From positions 187,071-251,070 of the forward strand of contig NZ_LMGZ01000012.1 of assembly GCF_001427605.1 (NCBI RefSeq): a DNA stretch of 64,000 nt, in the 5' to 3' direction. Every line of letters begins with the position of its first letter. Position 1 is the stretch's first letter. This document shows, piece after piece, positions 27,525-39,540 of this stretch. This DNA is from Devosia sp. Root635. Lineage in GTDB: Bacteria > Pseudomonadota > Alphaproteobacteria > Rhizobiales > Devosiaceae. The position numbers were made by a program, and so were the translations under genes. The notes below the pieces were generated by a model, which was not told the DNA's origin, ran no database searches, and saw only the letters and a list, made by a program, of their open reading frames with translations.

Positions 27525-27549
27525 ACTTTGATCGCTGTCATGTCAAAGT
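27525..27549. promoter_or_regulatory. Inverted repeat upstream of the HxlR gene
   Basis: ACTTTGA (27525-27531) and TCAAAGT (27543-27549) form perfect 7-bp arms separated by 11 bp, 80 bp before the HxlR start. Spacing of one and a half turns suits a dimeric winged-helix protein, so autoregulation is possible. Confidence 0.4.
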
Positions 27550-27628
27550 TTAATGGCCGCCTGCACTGGTAGCGTCACAATCGCGCCCCATATGCGAACC
27601 TCGACCCAAAATGTTTTCGAGGCGCGCC

Positions 27629-28012
27629 ATGTCCAGTTTGTCCAAGTCCAACCGGCACGAAAACGATGTGCTGATGGTCAGACCCGGCAAGTGGACGCTG
27701 ACTATTGTCACCATGTTGCGCACCGAAACCCTGCGCTTCAACGAGCTGAAACGGGCGGGTGGCATTTCCCAGAAGACGCTGACGCTGACCCTGCGCGAGC
27801 TGGAGCGTGACGGCTTCATTACCCGCACGATGTTTGCGACCATTCCGCCCCGCGTCGACTATTCGCTGACCGAGCTGGGCCATGAATTGCTGGAGCTGGC
27901 CGACAGTATGCGGATGTTCGCGGATCGCAATCGTGAACAGATTCTGGCGGCCCGCAACCGCTTCGACCTGACGGGCGGCGATCCGGCCATCCGGCTCATG
28001 CACGCCCAATAG
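27629..28012 (+). CDS. HxlR family transcriptional regulator without cysteines
   Basis: 127-aa winged-helix regulator: PGKWTLTIVTML, LRFNELKRAGGISQKTLTLT and the wing PPRVDYSLTELG are HxlR signatures. The N-terminal cysteine common in this family (CPV-type start of the domain) is replaced by LMVRPGK and no cysteine occurs anywhere, so redox sensing is excluded. Start at 27629 is preferred because 27611 has no ribosome site. Confidence 0.85.
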   Translation: MSSLSKSNRHENDVLMVRPGKWTLTIVTMLRTETLRFNELKRAGGISQKTLTLTLRELERDGFITRTMFATIPPRVDYSLTELGHELLELADSMRMFADRNREQILAARNRFDLTGGDPAIRLMHAQ

Positions 28013-28018
28013 GCTACG

Positions 28019-28044
28019 GGCGCCGCCGGTGAACCGGCGGCGCC
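28019..28044. terminator. Strong hairpin between convergent genes
   Basis: GGCGCCGCCGGT followed by GA and the exact complement ACCGGCGGCGCC. It lies between the convergent HxlR gene and the small exported-protein gene and could end both transcripts, although no T-run is present on either strand. Confidence 0.5.
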
Positions 28045-28057
28045 GTGGGCAGAACGC

Positions 28058-28357
28058 CTAGAGCTGAACCTGCTCAAGCGAGCCGGGCTTGAAGAACTGC
28101 ATGGTCTGGCTGCCGTCTTCGAGCGTGACATAGGCGCGAATCAGGCCGCTCCAGTCTTCGACGGCGGTGGCGTTGACGCCCTTCTGCTGCAGCTGGCTGA
28201 GAACCGAATCAGCGATGAATGCACGCATCTCGGTCGAGCCGCCGCCAAAGACGGTGTCGATGTTGGTTTCAACAGGTGCCGGAGCCGCGAAGGCGGGAAC
28301 GGCAGCGCCACCCAGCGAGGCGGCGGCGACGAGAGCGATAATGGTGTTCTTGATCAT
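28058..28357 (-). CDS. Small exported protein of unknown function
   Basis: 99-aa protein with a Sec signal peptide (MIKNTIIALVAAASLGGAAV, cleavage near AFA at residue 23). The mature 75 residues are acidic and contain DTVFGGGSTEMRAFIADSVL and a Gln/Val-rich C-terminus. The start at 28357 has AAGGAAC. I recognise no family. It is divergent from the flavin reductase gene at 28616 with a 258-bp spacer in which I see no other feature. Confidence 0.6.
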   Translation of the reverse strand: MIKNTIIALVAAASLGGAAVPAFAAPAPVETNIDTVFGGGSTEMRAFIADSVLSQLQQKGVNATAVEDWSGLIRAYVTLEDGSQTMQFFKPGSLEQVQL

Positions 28358-28615
28358 TTCGGTGTTCCTTTCGTTTGAACACAGCGGAAATGATCCTGCC
28401 CGACTGTCCCCGCAAGACGCGATATCAGCTATTCGGGCCCTTGAAGTCCGATCGAACATCGCGAGAGTTTTGCCAGGGATATCAAGGCGTTTGCGAGAAC
28501 CCCGGTTTCTCGGAGGCTACCATGTAGCTGGCGAGCGACCCCAGGCGCCGCGGGCGTTCGAGTGGGGCGGAACCATTGCGGCGGCACCGCGTCTAACAGG
28601 CACAAGGAGATCGCC

Positions 28616-29281
28616 ATGCCCACGCGCGTCCAGATTCTGAAGACCGAGATGGTCACCCACAATGTCCGTCACTATCGCGTCGAAAAGCCGAAGAATTTTC
28701 ATTTCGGCCCCGGACAGGCCACCGAAGTCAGCATCGACAAGCCGGACTGGGGGGACAAGAAGCGGCCCTTCACCTTCACCTCGCTGATGGACGAGCCCAC
28801 GTTGGAATTCACCATCAAGAGCTATCGCGATCATCCGGGCGTCACCAATGCGCTCTGGGGCTGCGAAGCGGGCGATCACCTGCTGTTGCGCGATGTGTGG
28901 GGCACGATCCAGTACAAGGGACCCGGCACGTTCATTGCCGGCGGTGCCGGGGTGACGCCCTTCATCGCCATCTTGCGCAACCTCAATACCAAGGGCGGAT
29001 TGAAGGGCAATCGGCTGATCGTTTCCAACAGAGAAGAGAAGGACATCATCCTGCGCGACGAATTCGAGGCGATGGACGGGCTCGAGACGCTGTGGACGGT
29101 GACCGATGATCCCAAGTCGGGCATGCTGCAGGAGCGGATCGATACGGCATTCCTCAAGAAGCATATCGCCGACTTCAACCAGCACTTCTATCTCTGCGGG
29201 CCGGACGCCATGGTGGCGGACCTGCGGGCAGCGCTGGAGGAGCTGGGCGCCGATGTGGCCAGCGTGACCTGGGAGAAATAG
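28616..29281 (+). CDS. Ferredoxin/flavodoxin reductase-like FAD-binding oxidoreductase
   Basis: 221-aa reductase of the ferredoxin-NADP reductase superfamily: the FAD-binding barrel has KRPFTFTS (RxYS-like position) and FHFGPGQATEV, the NAD(P) domain has FIAGGAGVTPFIAIL and ends with FYLCGPDAMVADL. Start at 28616 (MPTRVQILKTE) follows AAGGAGA. Lacks a 2Fe-2S domain, so it must use a separate electron partner, not seen here. Confidence 0.87.
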   Translation: MPTRVQILKTEMVTHNVRHYRVEKPKNFHFGPGQATEVSIDKPDWGDKKRPFTFTSLMDEPTLEFTIKSYRDHPGVTNALWGCEAGDHLLLRDVWGTIQYKGPGTFIAGGAGVTPFIAILRNLNTKGGLKGNRLIVSNREEKDIILRDEFEAMDGLETLWTVTDDPKSGMLQERIDTAFLKKHIADFNQHFYLCGPDAMVADLRAALEELGADVASVTWEK

Positions 29282-29284
29282 GGA

Positions 29285-29412
29285 CACGCCCTCGTGGTTC
29301 GAGGCGCTGAAGAAGCGCACCTCACCATGAGGGCTACTGATACATCTTAGCTAGAAGTAGTCCTCATGGTGAGGCGGGAGCGCAGCGACCCTCGAACCAT
29401 GAGGGCGTGGCA
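29285..29412. repeat. Family-A palindromic repeat, copy 2
   Basis: 128-bp element, ends CACGCCCTCGTGGTTCGAGG and CCTCGAACCATGAGGGCGTG, internal CACCTCACCATGAGGGCTAC with its near complement. Same orientation as copy 1 (9170). It occupies the gap before the rimP operon. Confidence 0.85.
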
Positions 29413-29529
29413 CCGCTGCGGCTACCCTTGCCACATCCGGCCAACGGCGCTATATAGGCGCCAACATCTCAGCAAGTTTGCAGAGTGGGAGCCGCCCGGC
29501 CCCGCTCTTTTTTATTACCGAAGGGGCCG

Positions 29530-30144
29530 ATGAGCTTCGATCTCACCGAAAAACGCTACATCAAGGAAACGGGCCTGGAAGCCCGGGTTTCCCGTATCGT
29601 CGAGCCGGTGGCCAATGGCCTGGGCTTTTCCCTGGTGCGGGTGAAGATCACCCAGGAAAACGGCATGACGCTGCAGATCATGGCCGAGGACGAAAACGGG
29701 CGCTTCACCATCGTCAATTGCGAGACGCTGAGCAAAGACCTCTCGCCGGTGCTTGACGTGGAAGATCCGATCGACCGCGAATATCACCTCGAAGTCTCCT
29801 CGCCCGGCATCGACCGGCCGCTGGTGCGTCGGCGTGACTTCGAAAGCTATATCGGCCATGAGGCCAAGATCGAACTGGCCGACATGATCAATGGCCGCAA
29901 GCGCTTCCGCGGCTTCATCAAGGGCGTGGACGACGAGGCGGTGACCATTACCCTGCCCGACGCGCCCGGCGGCACCGACCCCGACCATCGCCTGCTGTTC
30001 AGCACCCTGGCGGAAGCCAAGCTGGTGATGACCGATGCGCTGATGGAAAAGGCGCGGCTGGACCAGGAAGCCCACCCCATCGACGACGAAGACACCGAAA
30101 CCGTCGAATACGACGATACTGAAGACTCCCAGGAGATCCACTAA
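29530..30144 (+). CDS. rimP: Ribosome maturation factor RimP
   Basis: 204-aa 30S assembly factor. N-terminal domain with ARVSRIVEPVANGLGFSLVR and the conserved YHLEVSSPGIDRPLVRRRDF block (residues about 81-100). The ATG at 29530 has AAGGGG. The stop directly abuts the nusA start codon (30145). First gene of the nusA-infB operon. Confidence 0.94.
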   Translation: MSFDLTEKRYIKETGLEARVSRIVEPVANGLGFSLVRVKITQENGMTLQIMAEDENGRFTIVNCETLSKDLSPVLDVEDPIDREYHLEVSSPGIDRPLVRRRDFESYIGHEAKIELADMINGRKRFRGFIKGVDDEAVTITLPDAPGGTDPDHRLLFSTLAEAKLVMTDALMEKARLDQEAHPIDDEDTETVEYDDTEDSQEIH

Positions 30145-31743
30145 ATGGCCGTTAGCGCGAACCGCCTTGAGCTGTTGCAGATCGCAGATGCCGTTGCCCG
30201 CGAAAAGTCGATCGACCGCATGGTCGTGATCGAGGCCATGCAGGACGCCATGGAAAAGGCCGCCAAGGGCCGCTACGGCGCCGAGACCGAGATCAAGGTC
30301 GAGATCAACCCGCGCTCGGGCGAAACGCGTATGTGGCGCCTCCTGGAAATCGTCGAGGACGTGGAAGAGCCCAGCCGCCAGATCGAGCTCAAGCATGCCC
30401 AGGCCAAGTCCGCCGAAGCCAAGGTCGGCGACTTCCTGACCGAGCCGCTGCCGCCGATGGAATTCGGGCGTATCGCCGCGCAGTCGGCCAAGCAGGTCAT
30501 TGTGCAGAAGGTGCGCGATGCCGAGCGTGAGCGCATGTATGACGAATATTTCAACCGTATCGGCGAGATCGTCAACGGCACGGTCAAGCGCGTCGAATAT
30601 GGCAATGTGATTGTCGACCTGGGTCGTGGCGAAGCCATTATCCGCCGTGACGAGCTGATCCCGCGCGAAATGTTCCGCTATGGCGACCGCGTCCGCGCCT
30701 ATGTCTATGACGTGCGCCGCGAACAGCGTGGCCCGCAAATCTTCCTCAGCCGCACCCATCCGCAGTTCATGGCCAAGCTGTTCATGCAGGAAGTGCCTGA
30801 AATCTACGATGGCGTGATCACCATCCGCTCGATTGCCCGCGATCCGGGCTCGCGCGCCAAGATCGCCGTGACCTCCTCGGACAGCTCTATCGATCCGGTC
30901 GGCGCCTGCGTCGGTATGCGTGGTAGCCGCGTGCAGGCCGTGGTCGGCGAGCTGCAGGGCGAAAAGATCGACATCATTCCGTGGACCGATTCGATTGCCG
31001 ACCTCGTGGTCAGCGCATTGCAGCCGGCCGACGTGGCCAAGGTGGTGCTGGACGAGCAGGCCGAGCGCATCGAGGTGGTGGTGCCCGACGAGCAGCTTTC
31101 GCTCGCCATCGGCCGTCGCGGCCAGAATGTGCGCCTCGCATCGCAGTTGATCGGCTGGGATATCGACATCCTGACCGAGCAGGAAGAGAGCGAACGCCGG
31201 CAGAAGGAATTCACCGAGCGGTCGAGCCTGTTCATGGCTGCCCTTGACGTTGACGAGATGGTTGCCCAACTACTGGCTTCGGAAGGTTTTTCCTCGGTTG
31301 AGGAACTGGCCTATATCGACGCCAATGAAATCGCGTCGATCGACGGGTTCGATGAAGAAACCGCCGGCGAAATCCAGAACCGCGCTGCCGAATACCTGGC
31401 GGCCATCGACAAGGCCCATGACGAAGAGCGCAAGGCGCTCGGCGTCGAGGACGAGCTTTACGAGATTGCCGGCCTGACGGCGGCGATGCTGGTGGCCCTG
31501 GGCAAGGAAGACATCAAGACGGTGGAAGACTTTGCCGGCTGCGCCGCGGACGACCTGATCGGCTGGAGCGAGCGCAAGGACGGCGAAACCAAGCGTTTCG
31601 AGGGCACGTTCAAGGATTTCCCTGTGAGCCGCGAGGAAGCTGAAGACATGATCCTGCAGGCCCGCATCAAGGCCGGCTGGATCAACGAAGAAGACCTGCC
31701 GCCGGTCGAAGGCGACGAGTATACCGAAGAGGCTTCGGCCTAA
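30145..31743 (+). CDS. nusA: Transcription termination/antitermination protein NusA
   Basis: 532-aa RNA polymerase-associated elongation factor. N-terminal domain, S1 domain (about 135-200, [20 protein letters not shown]), two KH domains with [10 protein letters not shown] and [13 protein letters not shown], then acidic C-terminal helix-hairpin repeats ([12 protein letters not shown] and [20 protein letters not shown]). Zero spacing from rimP indicates coupled translation. Confidence 0.96.
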   Translation: MAVSANRLELLQIADAVAREKSIDRMVVIEAMQDAMEKAAKGRYGAETEIKVEINPRSGETRMWRLLEIVEDVEEPSRQIELKHAQAKSAEAKVGDFLTEPLPPMEFGRIAAQSAKQVIVQKVRDAERERMYDEYFNRIGEIVNGTVKRVEYGNVIVDLGRGEAIIRRDELIPREMFRYGDRVRAYVYDVRREQRGPQIFLSRTHPQFMAKLFMQEVPEIYDGVITIRSIARDPGSRAKIAVTSSDSSIDPVGACVGMRGSRVQAVVGELQGEKIDIIPWTDSIADLVVSALQPADVAKVVLDEQAERIEVVVPDEQLSLAIGRRGQNVRLASQLIGWDIDILTEQEESERRQKEFTERSSLFMAALDVDEMVAQLLASEGFSSVEELAYIDANEIASIDGFDEETAGEIQNRAAEYLAAIDKAHDEERKALGVEDELYEIAGLTAAMLVALGKEDIKTVEDFAGCAADDLIGWSERKDGETKRFEGTFKDFPVSREEAEDMILQARIKAGWINEEDLPPVEGDEYTEEASA

Positions 31744-31771
31744 GGGCCGAATCCCGGCGAGGGCACCAGAG

Positions 31772-32465
31772 ATGGCCCGGCGCGAAGAAACGACTCGCAT
31801 ATGCGCGCTGACACGGGCTGAAAAGCCCGTGGCGGAGCTGATCCGTTTCGTGCTCGGGCCCGACGGTGTTTTGGTGCCCGATACCGAGGCCAAGGCCGAG
31901 GGCCGCGGCGTGTGGATCAGCCTCAGCCGCGATGCGGTGGCCGAGGCGGTCAGGAAGAAGGTGTTCGCGCGCAGCCTCAAGAGCGAGGTTCGCCTGCCGG
32001 ACGACCTGCCGGGACTGACCCAGGTCAGGCTGGAACAGCGGTATCTCAATGCGCTGGGCATGGCGCGCAAGGCCGGGCAACTGACCTTTGGCGCCACCAA
32101 GGTCCGCAGCCTGATCGAGACGGGCAACCTGATTGCCCTGATCACCGCTACCGACGCCGCCGAAGACGGGCGCAGCAAGATGGTCGGGCCGCTCAAGGCG
32201 CTGCATTACGCGGCGGCAGAAGAAGAAATAGACGGCTTCGAAGTGCCCCATTTCGAATTGCTCTCCTCAGAGCAAATGGGTTTGGCACTCGGGCTCGAAA
32301 ATGTGATACATGCTGCCCTCACGAGAGGGGCGGCAGCCCAAGCGGCAGTGGAAAAGGCCCGTAGACTGGCCCTTTACACCGCCAAACCGACGGAAAAGGA
32401 CACCGACCGCCTTGCGGTTGACGGTGACCTTTTGCCCGAGGCCACCGACGAAAGACGCGAGATAC

Positions 32466-32473
<8 letters not shown>
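31772..32473 (+). CDS. YlxR (DUF448)-L7Ae fusion RNA-binding protein
   Basis: 233-aa protein joining a YlxR domain (residues about 9-85, with [20 protein letters not shown] and [12 protein letters not shown]) to an L7Ae/L30e-like domain ([20 protein letters not shown]). In many bacteria these are separate genes (ylxR, ylxQ) in the nusA-infB operon; the fusion is typical of Alphaproteobacteria. Its end overlaps the infB start by 8 bp. Confidence 0.92.
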
Positions 32474-35303
<2,830 letters not shown>

Positions 35304-35326
35304 GGCTTCGGACCGTGGATGGAAAA

Positions 35327-35353
35327 GGGCGCGGTGCAGACCGCGCCCTTTTT
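35327..35353 (+). terminator. Terminator after infB
   Basis: Perfect 9-bp stem GGGCGCGGT / ACCGCGCCC with GCAG loop, followed by TTTTT. It ends the rimP-infB operon 24 bp after the stop. Confidence 0.92.
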
Positions 35354-35380
35354 CGTTGGGCAGATCACATAGCTCCCACC

Positions 35381-35475
35381 CACAGTCGCTTCCCGCGGAC
35401 TTGATCCGCGGGTCACTCTCCGTTCGGTATGCGTGACGAAAGACCCGCGGATCAAGTCCGCGGGAAGCGACTGTG
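35381..35475. repeat. Family-C palindromic repeat, copy 2
   Basis: 95-bp element with nearly perfect 33-bp arms, CACAGTCGCTTCCCGCGGAC... to ...GTCCGCGGGAAGCGACTGTG. Together with the two terminators it fills the 337-bp gap between infB and the convergent L,D-transpeptidase gene; no coding potential seen. Confidence 0.85.
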
Positions 35476-35501
35476 GTCGGGGGAAGGCGCCAGTATCCAG
35501 C

Positions 35502-35530
35502 AAAAAGCCCGCCCCTGTTCGGGAGCGGGC
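35502..35530 (-). terminator. Terminator after the L,D-transpeptidase gene
   Basis: On the minus strand, GCCCGCTCCCGAACAGGGGCGGGC folds into a stem and is followed by TTTTT (35506-35502). Confidence 0.75.
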
Positions 35531-35640
35531 CTTCTCATTTCATCTCCGGGCCTTTGTCGCGGCAGCAGGAAACTTTGCTTCGGTGACTACGGATTCCGAA
35601 ACAAGGCGCCCCGCTGCCGCGGCAGCGACCCGGCAGAGGG

Positions 35641-36291
35641 TCAGGCGTTGATCACCACGACCTTGGCGCCCACCGGCACGCGGGCATAGAGATCGATGAT
35701 GTCCTGGTTCATCAGGCGGATGCAGCCCGAGGAGACATTGGTGCCGATAGTGTAAGGCTCAGTGGTGCCGTGCAGGCGGAACAGCGTGTCGGCGCCGTTC
35801 TTGTAGAGATAGAGCGCGCGCGGGCCGAGCGGATTGGTCGGGCCGCCCTCCATGCCGCCGGCATAGGGGCCATAGCGGTCGGGCTCGCGGGCGATCATCG
35901 AGCGGGTCGGCGTCCAGCGCGGCCACTGGGCCTTGCGGCCAATGGTGGCGGTGCCGCGGAAGACCAGCGATTCGTCCTTGCCCACGCCGATGCCATAGCG
36001 GAGCGCGCGGCCCCCCTCGAGCACCAGGTAGAGGAAGTGCTGGGGTGTATCGATAACGATCGTGCCCGGCCGCTCATTGGTCATATAGGGCACTTCCTGG
36101 CGCCACCATTGAGGATCGACACGGCGCAGGTCCATGGCGGCGACTGGGTGCGGTTCACCGAGCACGGCGCCATACATGCGCTGGTAATAGGGGTCGATCA
36201 TCGGCTCCTGCACAACCGGGGTGCGGGTGGAGGAGCAGGCGGCGAGAGCGACGGCGGGCAGGCCGATCATGAACAGGCGGCGAGACAGCAA
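35641..36291 (-). CDS. L,D-transpeptidase lipoprotein (YkuD family)
   Basis: 216-aa cell-wall enzyme forming 3-3 peptidoglycan cross-links or linking outer-membrane proteins. Lipobox LAAC with Cys19 as lipidation site; the YkuD catalytic motif HGTTEPYTIGTNVSSGCIRL spans 174-193 (His174, Cys190, Arg192). I use the TTG start at 36291 (MLSRRLFMIG), which has AGGGA 6 bp upstream; an ATG at codon 8 is the alternative. Confidence 0.9.
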   Translation of the reverse strand: MLSRRLFMIGLPAVALAACSSTRTPVVQEPMIDPYYQRMYGAVLGEPHPVAAMDLRRVDPQWWRQEVPYMTNERPGTIVIDTPQHFLYLVLEGGRALRYGIGVGKDESLVFRGTATIGRKAQWPRWTPTRSMIAREPDRYGPYAGGMEGGPTNPLGPRALYLYKNGADTLFRLHGTTEPYTIGTNVSSGCIRLMNQDIIDLYARVPVGAKVVVINA

Positions 36292-36463
36292 GGCAGTTCC
36301 CTGGGTAAGCGGTGACGCAATTTATCTTGGTCGGCCAGTGGGTAAGCCGTGGCCGGGAGGTTCGCTAGTGCAGGAAAGCCTCACTCGCCCAACGGGCAGC
36401 CCAGGATAGGGTTCCTCTCCGCAATGTGATGATCCGGGTGTGTTGCAAGCCCGCAACACAATA

Positions 36464-36490
36464 GAAAAGGCCCGGATCGCTCCGGGCCTT
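36464..36490 (-). terminator. Terminator after pnp
   Basis: Perfect 10-bp stem AAGGCCCGGA / TCCGGGCCTT with a 4-nt loop, followed on the minus strand by TTTTCTAT. A second hairpin GTGTTGC / GCAACAC lies just beyond. Confidence 0.9.
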
Positions 36491-36514
36491 CGCAGCATAT
36501 CTGCCGATATCGAC

Positions 36515-38659
36515 TTATTCGGCCGCGGCTTCCTCGCCCCTGGCGATTTCCTTGCCGGTGGCCTGGTCGACGACCTTCATGGACAGTCGCACCTTGCCGC
36601 GCTCGTCGAAGCCCAGGAGCTTCACCCAGACCTTGTCGCCTTCCTTGACGACATCGGTGGTCTTGGCAACGCGCTCGGCGGCGAGCTGGCTGATATGCAC
36701 CAGGCCGTCCTTGGCGCCGAAGAAGTTCACGAAGGCGCCGAAATCGGCGGTCTTGACGACGGTGCCCTGATAGATGGCGCCCACTTCGGCTTCGTCGGTG
36801 ATCGACTTGATCCACTTGATGGCGGCTTCGATCTGCGAACCGTCCGACGAGGCGATCTTGATGGTGCCGTCGTCGTCGATGTTGATCTTGGCGCCAGTCT
36901 TTTCGACGATCTCGCGGATCACCTTGCCGCCGGTGCCGATCACTTCACGGATCTTGTCGGTCGGGATCTTCATGGTCTCGATGCGCGGGGCGAATTCACC
37001 CACTTCCGAACGGGACGCGGTGATGGCCTTGGCCATTTCGCCCAGGATGTGGACGCGGCCGCCCTTGGCCTGCTCGAGGGCGATCTTCATGATCTCCTCG
37101 GTAATGCCGGCGATCTTGATGTCCATCTGCAGGCTGGTGACACCGGCTTCGGTGCCGGCCACCTTGAAGTCCATGTCGCCGAGGTGATCTTCGTCGCCGA
37201 GAATGTCGCTGAGAACAGCAAACTTCTCGCCTTCCAGGATCAGGCCCATGGCGATACCGGCGACCGGACGCGCCAGCGGCACGCCGGCATCCATCAGCGC
37301 CAGCGAAGTGCCGCAGACGGTGGCCATCGAGGAGGAGCCGTTGGATTCGGTGATCTCGGACACGATGCGGATCGTGTAGGGGAACTCCTCGACCGACGGA
37401 CGGATCGGATTGATGGCGCGCCAGGCGAGCTTGCCATGGCCGATTTCGCGGCGGCCCGGGGACCCCATGCGGCCAGCTTCACCCACCGAATAGGGAGGGA
37501 AGTTGTAATGCAGCAGGAAGTTCTGCTTCTGGGTGCCTTCGAGCGAGTCGATATACTGCTCGTCTTCGCCGGTGCCGAGGGTGGCAACGACCAGCGCCTG
37601 GGTTTCGCCGCGGGTGAACAGGGCCGAACCATGGGTGCGGGGCAGGACGCCGACTTCGGATACGATCGGGCGGACGGTCTTGAGATCGCGACCGTCGATG
37701 CGCAGGCCGGTATCGAGCACATTCCAGCGCACGATCTTGGCCTGCAGGTTGTGGATCACTTCGCCGAGGTCTTCGGCGGAGACTTCACCGGCCTCGACCT
37801 TGGCAGCAAAGGCTTCCTTGACGGCCTTCTTGGCGGCGTCGACGGCAGCGTAGCGCTGGGCCTTGTCGGTGATCTTGTAGGCGGCGCGCAGGTCCTTTTC
37901 GGCAACCTTGAGCACATCGGCTTCGAGAGCCGAATAGTCCGGGGCCTGGAAGTCGCGGGGTTCCTTGGCAGCCAGTTCGGCCAGCTTGATGATGGCCTGG
38001 ATGACCTTGCGGCTTTCGGCATGGCCGAACATCACGGCGCCGAGCATGACTTCTTCGCTCAGTTCCTTGGCTTCCGACTCCACCATCAGCACGGCGTCTT
38101 CGGTGCCGGCCATGACGAGATCGAGCTTGGACTCGCTGCGACGATCAACGGCGAGGTTCAGCACATATTCGCCATCGACATAACCGACGCGGGCAGCGCC
38201 GATCGGGCCCATGAAGGGGACGCCCGAAATGGTCAGGGCAGCCGAGGCGGCGACCATGGCCAGCACGTCGGGATTGTTTTCCATGTCATGCTGCAGAACG
38301 GTTACGACCACCTGGGTCTCGTTCTTATAGCCTTCGGGGAAGAGCGGGCGGATCGGGCGGTCGATCAGGCGCGAGGTCAGCGTCTCGTTCTCGGTCGGAC
38401 GGCCTTCGCGCTTGAAATAGCCACCCGGAATTTTGCCGGCGGCGAAGTATTTTTCCTGGTAGTTGACGGTCAGCGGGAAGAAGTCCTGGCCCGGCTTGGC
38501 CGACTTGGCGCTGACGACGGTGGCGAGCAGCACGGTCTCGCCCAGGGTGGCGAGCACGGCGCCATCGGCCTGGCGGGCCATCTTGCCGGTCTCGAGCGTC
38601 AGGGGCTGGCCGCCCCAGTTGAGCTCGACCTTATGGTAGTCAAAATTGATCGTGGACAT
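36515..38659 (-). CDS. pnp: Polynucleotide phosphorylase
   Basis: 714-aa 3'-5' exoribonuclease of the degradosome. Two RNase PH domains (N-terminal [20 protein letters not shown]; second with [20 protein letters not shown]), a KH domain [16 protein letters not shown] and a C-terminal S1 domain [19 protein letters not shown]. Start at 38659 ([13 protein letters not shown]) by family homology. It lies 478 bp downstream of rpsO, both on the minus strand, convergent with the infB operon. Confidence 0.96.
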   Translation of the reverse strand: MSTINFDYHKVELNWGGQPLTLETGKMARQADGAVLATLGETVLLATVVSAKSAKPGQDFFPLTVNYQEKYFAAGKIPGGYFKREGRPTENETLTSRLIDRPIRPLFPEGYKNETQVVVTVLQHDMENNPDVLAMVAASAALTISGVPFMGPIGAARVGYVDGEYVLNLAVDRRSESKLDLVMAGTEDAVLMVESEAKELSEEVMLGAVMFGHAESRKVIQAIIKLAELAAKEPRDFQAPDYSALEADVLKVAEKDLRAAYKITDKAQRYAAVDAAKKAVKEAFAAKVEAGEVSAEDLGEVIHNLQAKIVRWNVLDTGLRIDGRDLKTVRPIVSEVGVLPRTHGSALFTRGETQALVVATLGTGEDEQYIDSLEGTQKQNFLLHYNFPPYSVGEAGRMGSPGRREIGHGKLAWRAINPIRPSVEEFPYTIRIVSEITESNGSSSMATVCGTSLALMDAGVPLARPVAGIAMGLILEGEKFAVLSDILGDEDHLGDMDFKVAGTEAGVTSLQMDIKIAGITEEIMKIALEQAKGGRVHILGEMAKAITASRSEVGEFAPRIETMKIPTDKIREVIGTGGKVIREIVEKTGAKINIDDDGTIKIASSDGSQIEAAIKWIKSITDEAEVGAIYQGTVVKTADFGAFVNFFGAKDGLVHISQLAAERVAKTTDVVKEGDKVWVKLLGFDERGKVRLSMKVVDQATGKEIARGEEAAAE

Positions 38660-38849
38660 ATCTAGTCTTTCCATTCTGCCGGTGAGCGGTAACGCGGGGC
38701 GTAGGACAATCCCGCGAACTCGTCCGGTGCGCCCGCACCTGGCTCTGCACCCCATGTGCAGTCCAAGCTCAAAATCAGGCGCTGTTTACGTCTGGCGGTG
38801 ACGAAACATGGGCAAGACAACAAGCAGCTCCCACACTTGAAGTCTGGGT

Positions 38850-39090
38850 GCCTCACGGGATCAAAACCAAGCAGATGATTTTGCGAGCGTGAGGCGAAGG
38901 AGCGGCCAATAATCCTGCCATGCTCCGGCAATCGCCGGTCTACGCTTCCAGCACCTTGATCTTCACGTGAGAGCGGCCTGCAAAGCCCGGTTTTCTGCGC
39001 TTCCGGTGCTCACGTACCAATGTACGCTCCGCTCCGGTTCTCGAAAACCGACCTTTTCGGCTCGCCCTGACGTGATCTCAAGGCGCCGGC
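38850..39090 (-). other. Structured, possibly conserved rpsO-pnp intergenic element
   Basis: The 478-bp gap between rpsO and pnp shows nested inverted repeats: outer arms CCTTGATCTTCACGT (38953-38967) and ACGTGATCTCAAGG (39071-39084), arms built of CGGTTTTCTGCG / CGGTTCTCGAAAACCG, and a core GTACCAATGTAC at 39014-39025 flanked by GCTCAC and GCTCCGCTCC. An open frame of 89 codons (38662-38931) has no recognisable family and I do not call it. The layout suggests an RNA structure or processing site controlling pnp. Confidence 0.5.
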
Positions 39091-39137
39091 GACAGATGCG
39101 GAAATGAATCCCCGCATCCGCAATTCGGTTGCGCGCT

Positions 39138-39407
39138 TTAGCGGCGCAGGCCGAGCTTTTCGATCAGGGTCTTGTAACGGCTGTCGTCGACCTTCTTGAC
39201 GTAGTCAAGCAGGCGGCGACGGGTCGAAACAAGCTTCAGCAGGCCGCGGCGGGAATGATTGTCCTTGCCATGGCCCTTGAAGTGTTCGGTGAGGTTGGCA
39301 ATGCGTTCCGACAGGATGGCAACCTGGACTTCCGGCGAACCGGTATCGTTCGGCTTGGTTGCGTATTCCTGGATCAGTTCGGTCTTGCGCTCAGCAGTAA
39401 TCGACAT
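39138..39407 (-). CDS. rpsO: 30S ribosomal protein S15
   Basis: 89-aa primary 16S-binding protein S15, full length: [20 protein letters not shown] at the N-terminus, the loop [16 protein letters not shown] and the conserved [20 protein letters not shown]. It precedes pnp, as in most bacteria, but truB is not upstream. A ribosome site AAGGATATGCCC precedes the ATG. Confidence 0.97.
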   Translation of the reverse strand: MSITAERKTELIQEYATKPNDTGSPEVQVAILSERIANLTEHFKGHGKDNHSRRGLLKLVSTRRRLLDYVKKVDDSRYKTLIEKLGLRR

Positions 39408-39540
39408 CGGGCATATCCTTTACAAAGGAGGATCGGGTCGCCCCGGCCGGGATGTCGTCCAGGCGGGGCCGTGAATGCGCCGGACCCGCGGGCCCGAGGC
39501 TGGCGTCCCTATAGTGCAAACAGCGCCGCAATACCAGAAT

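Noticed and set aside
38662..38931. 89-codon open frame between pnp and rpsO (MPEHGRIIGRSFASRSQ...)
   Set aside because: It runs through the structured spacer, shows no recognisable family, no good ribosome site, and its composition does not resemble neighbouring genes. I treat it as a by-product of the spacer.
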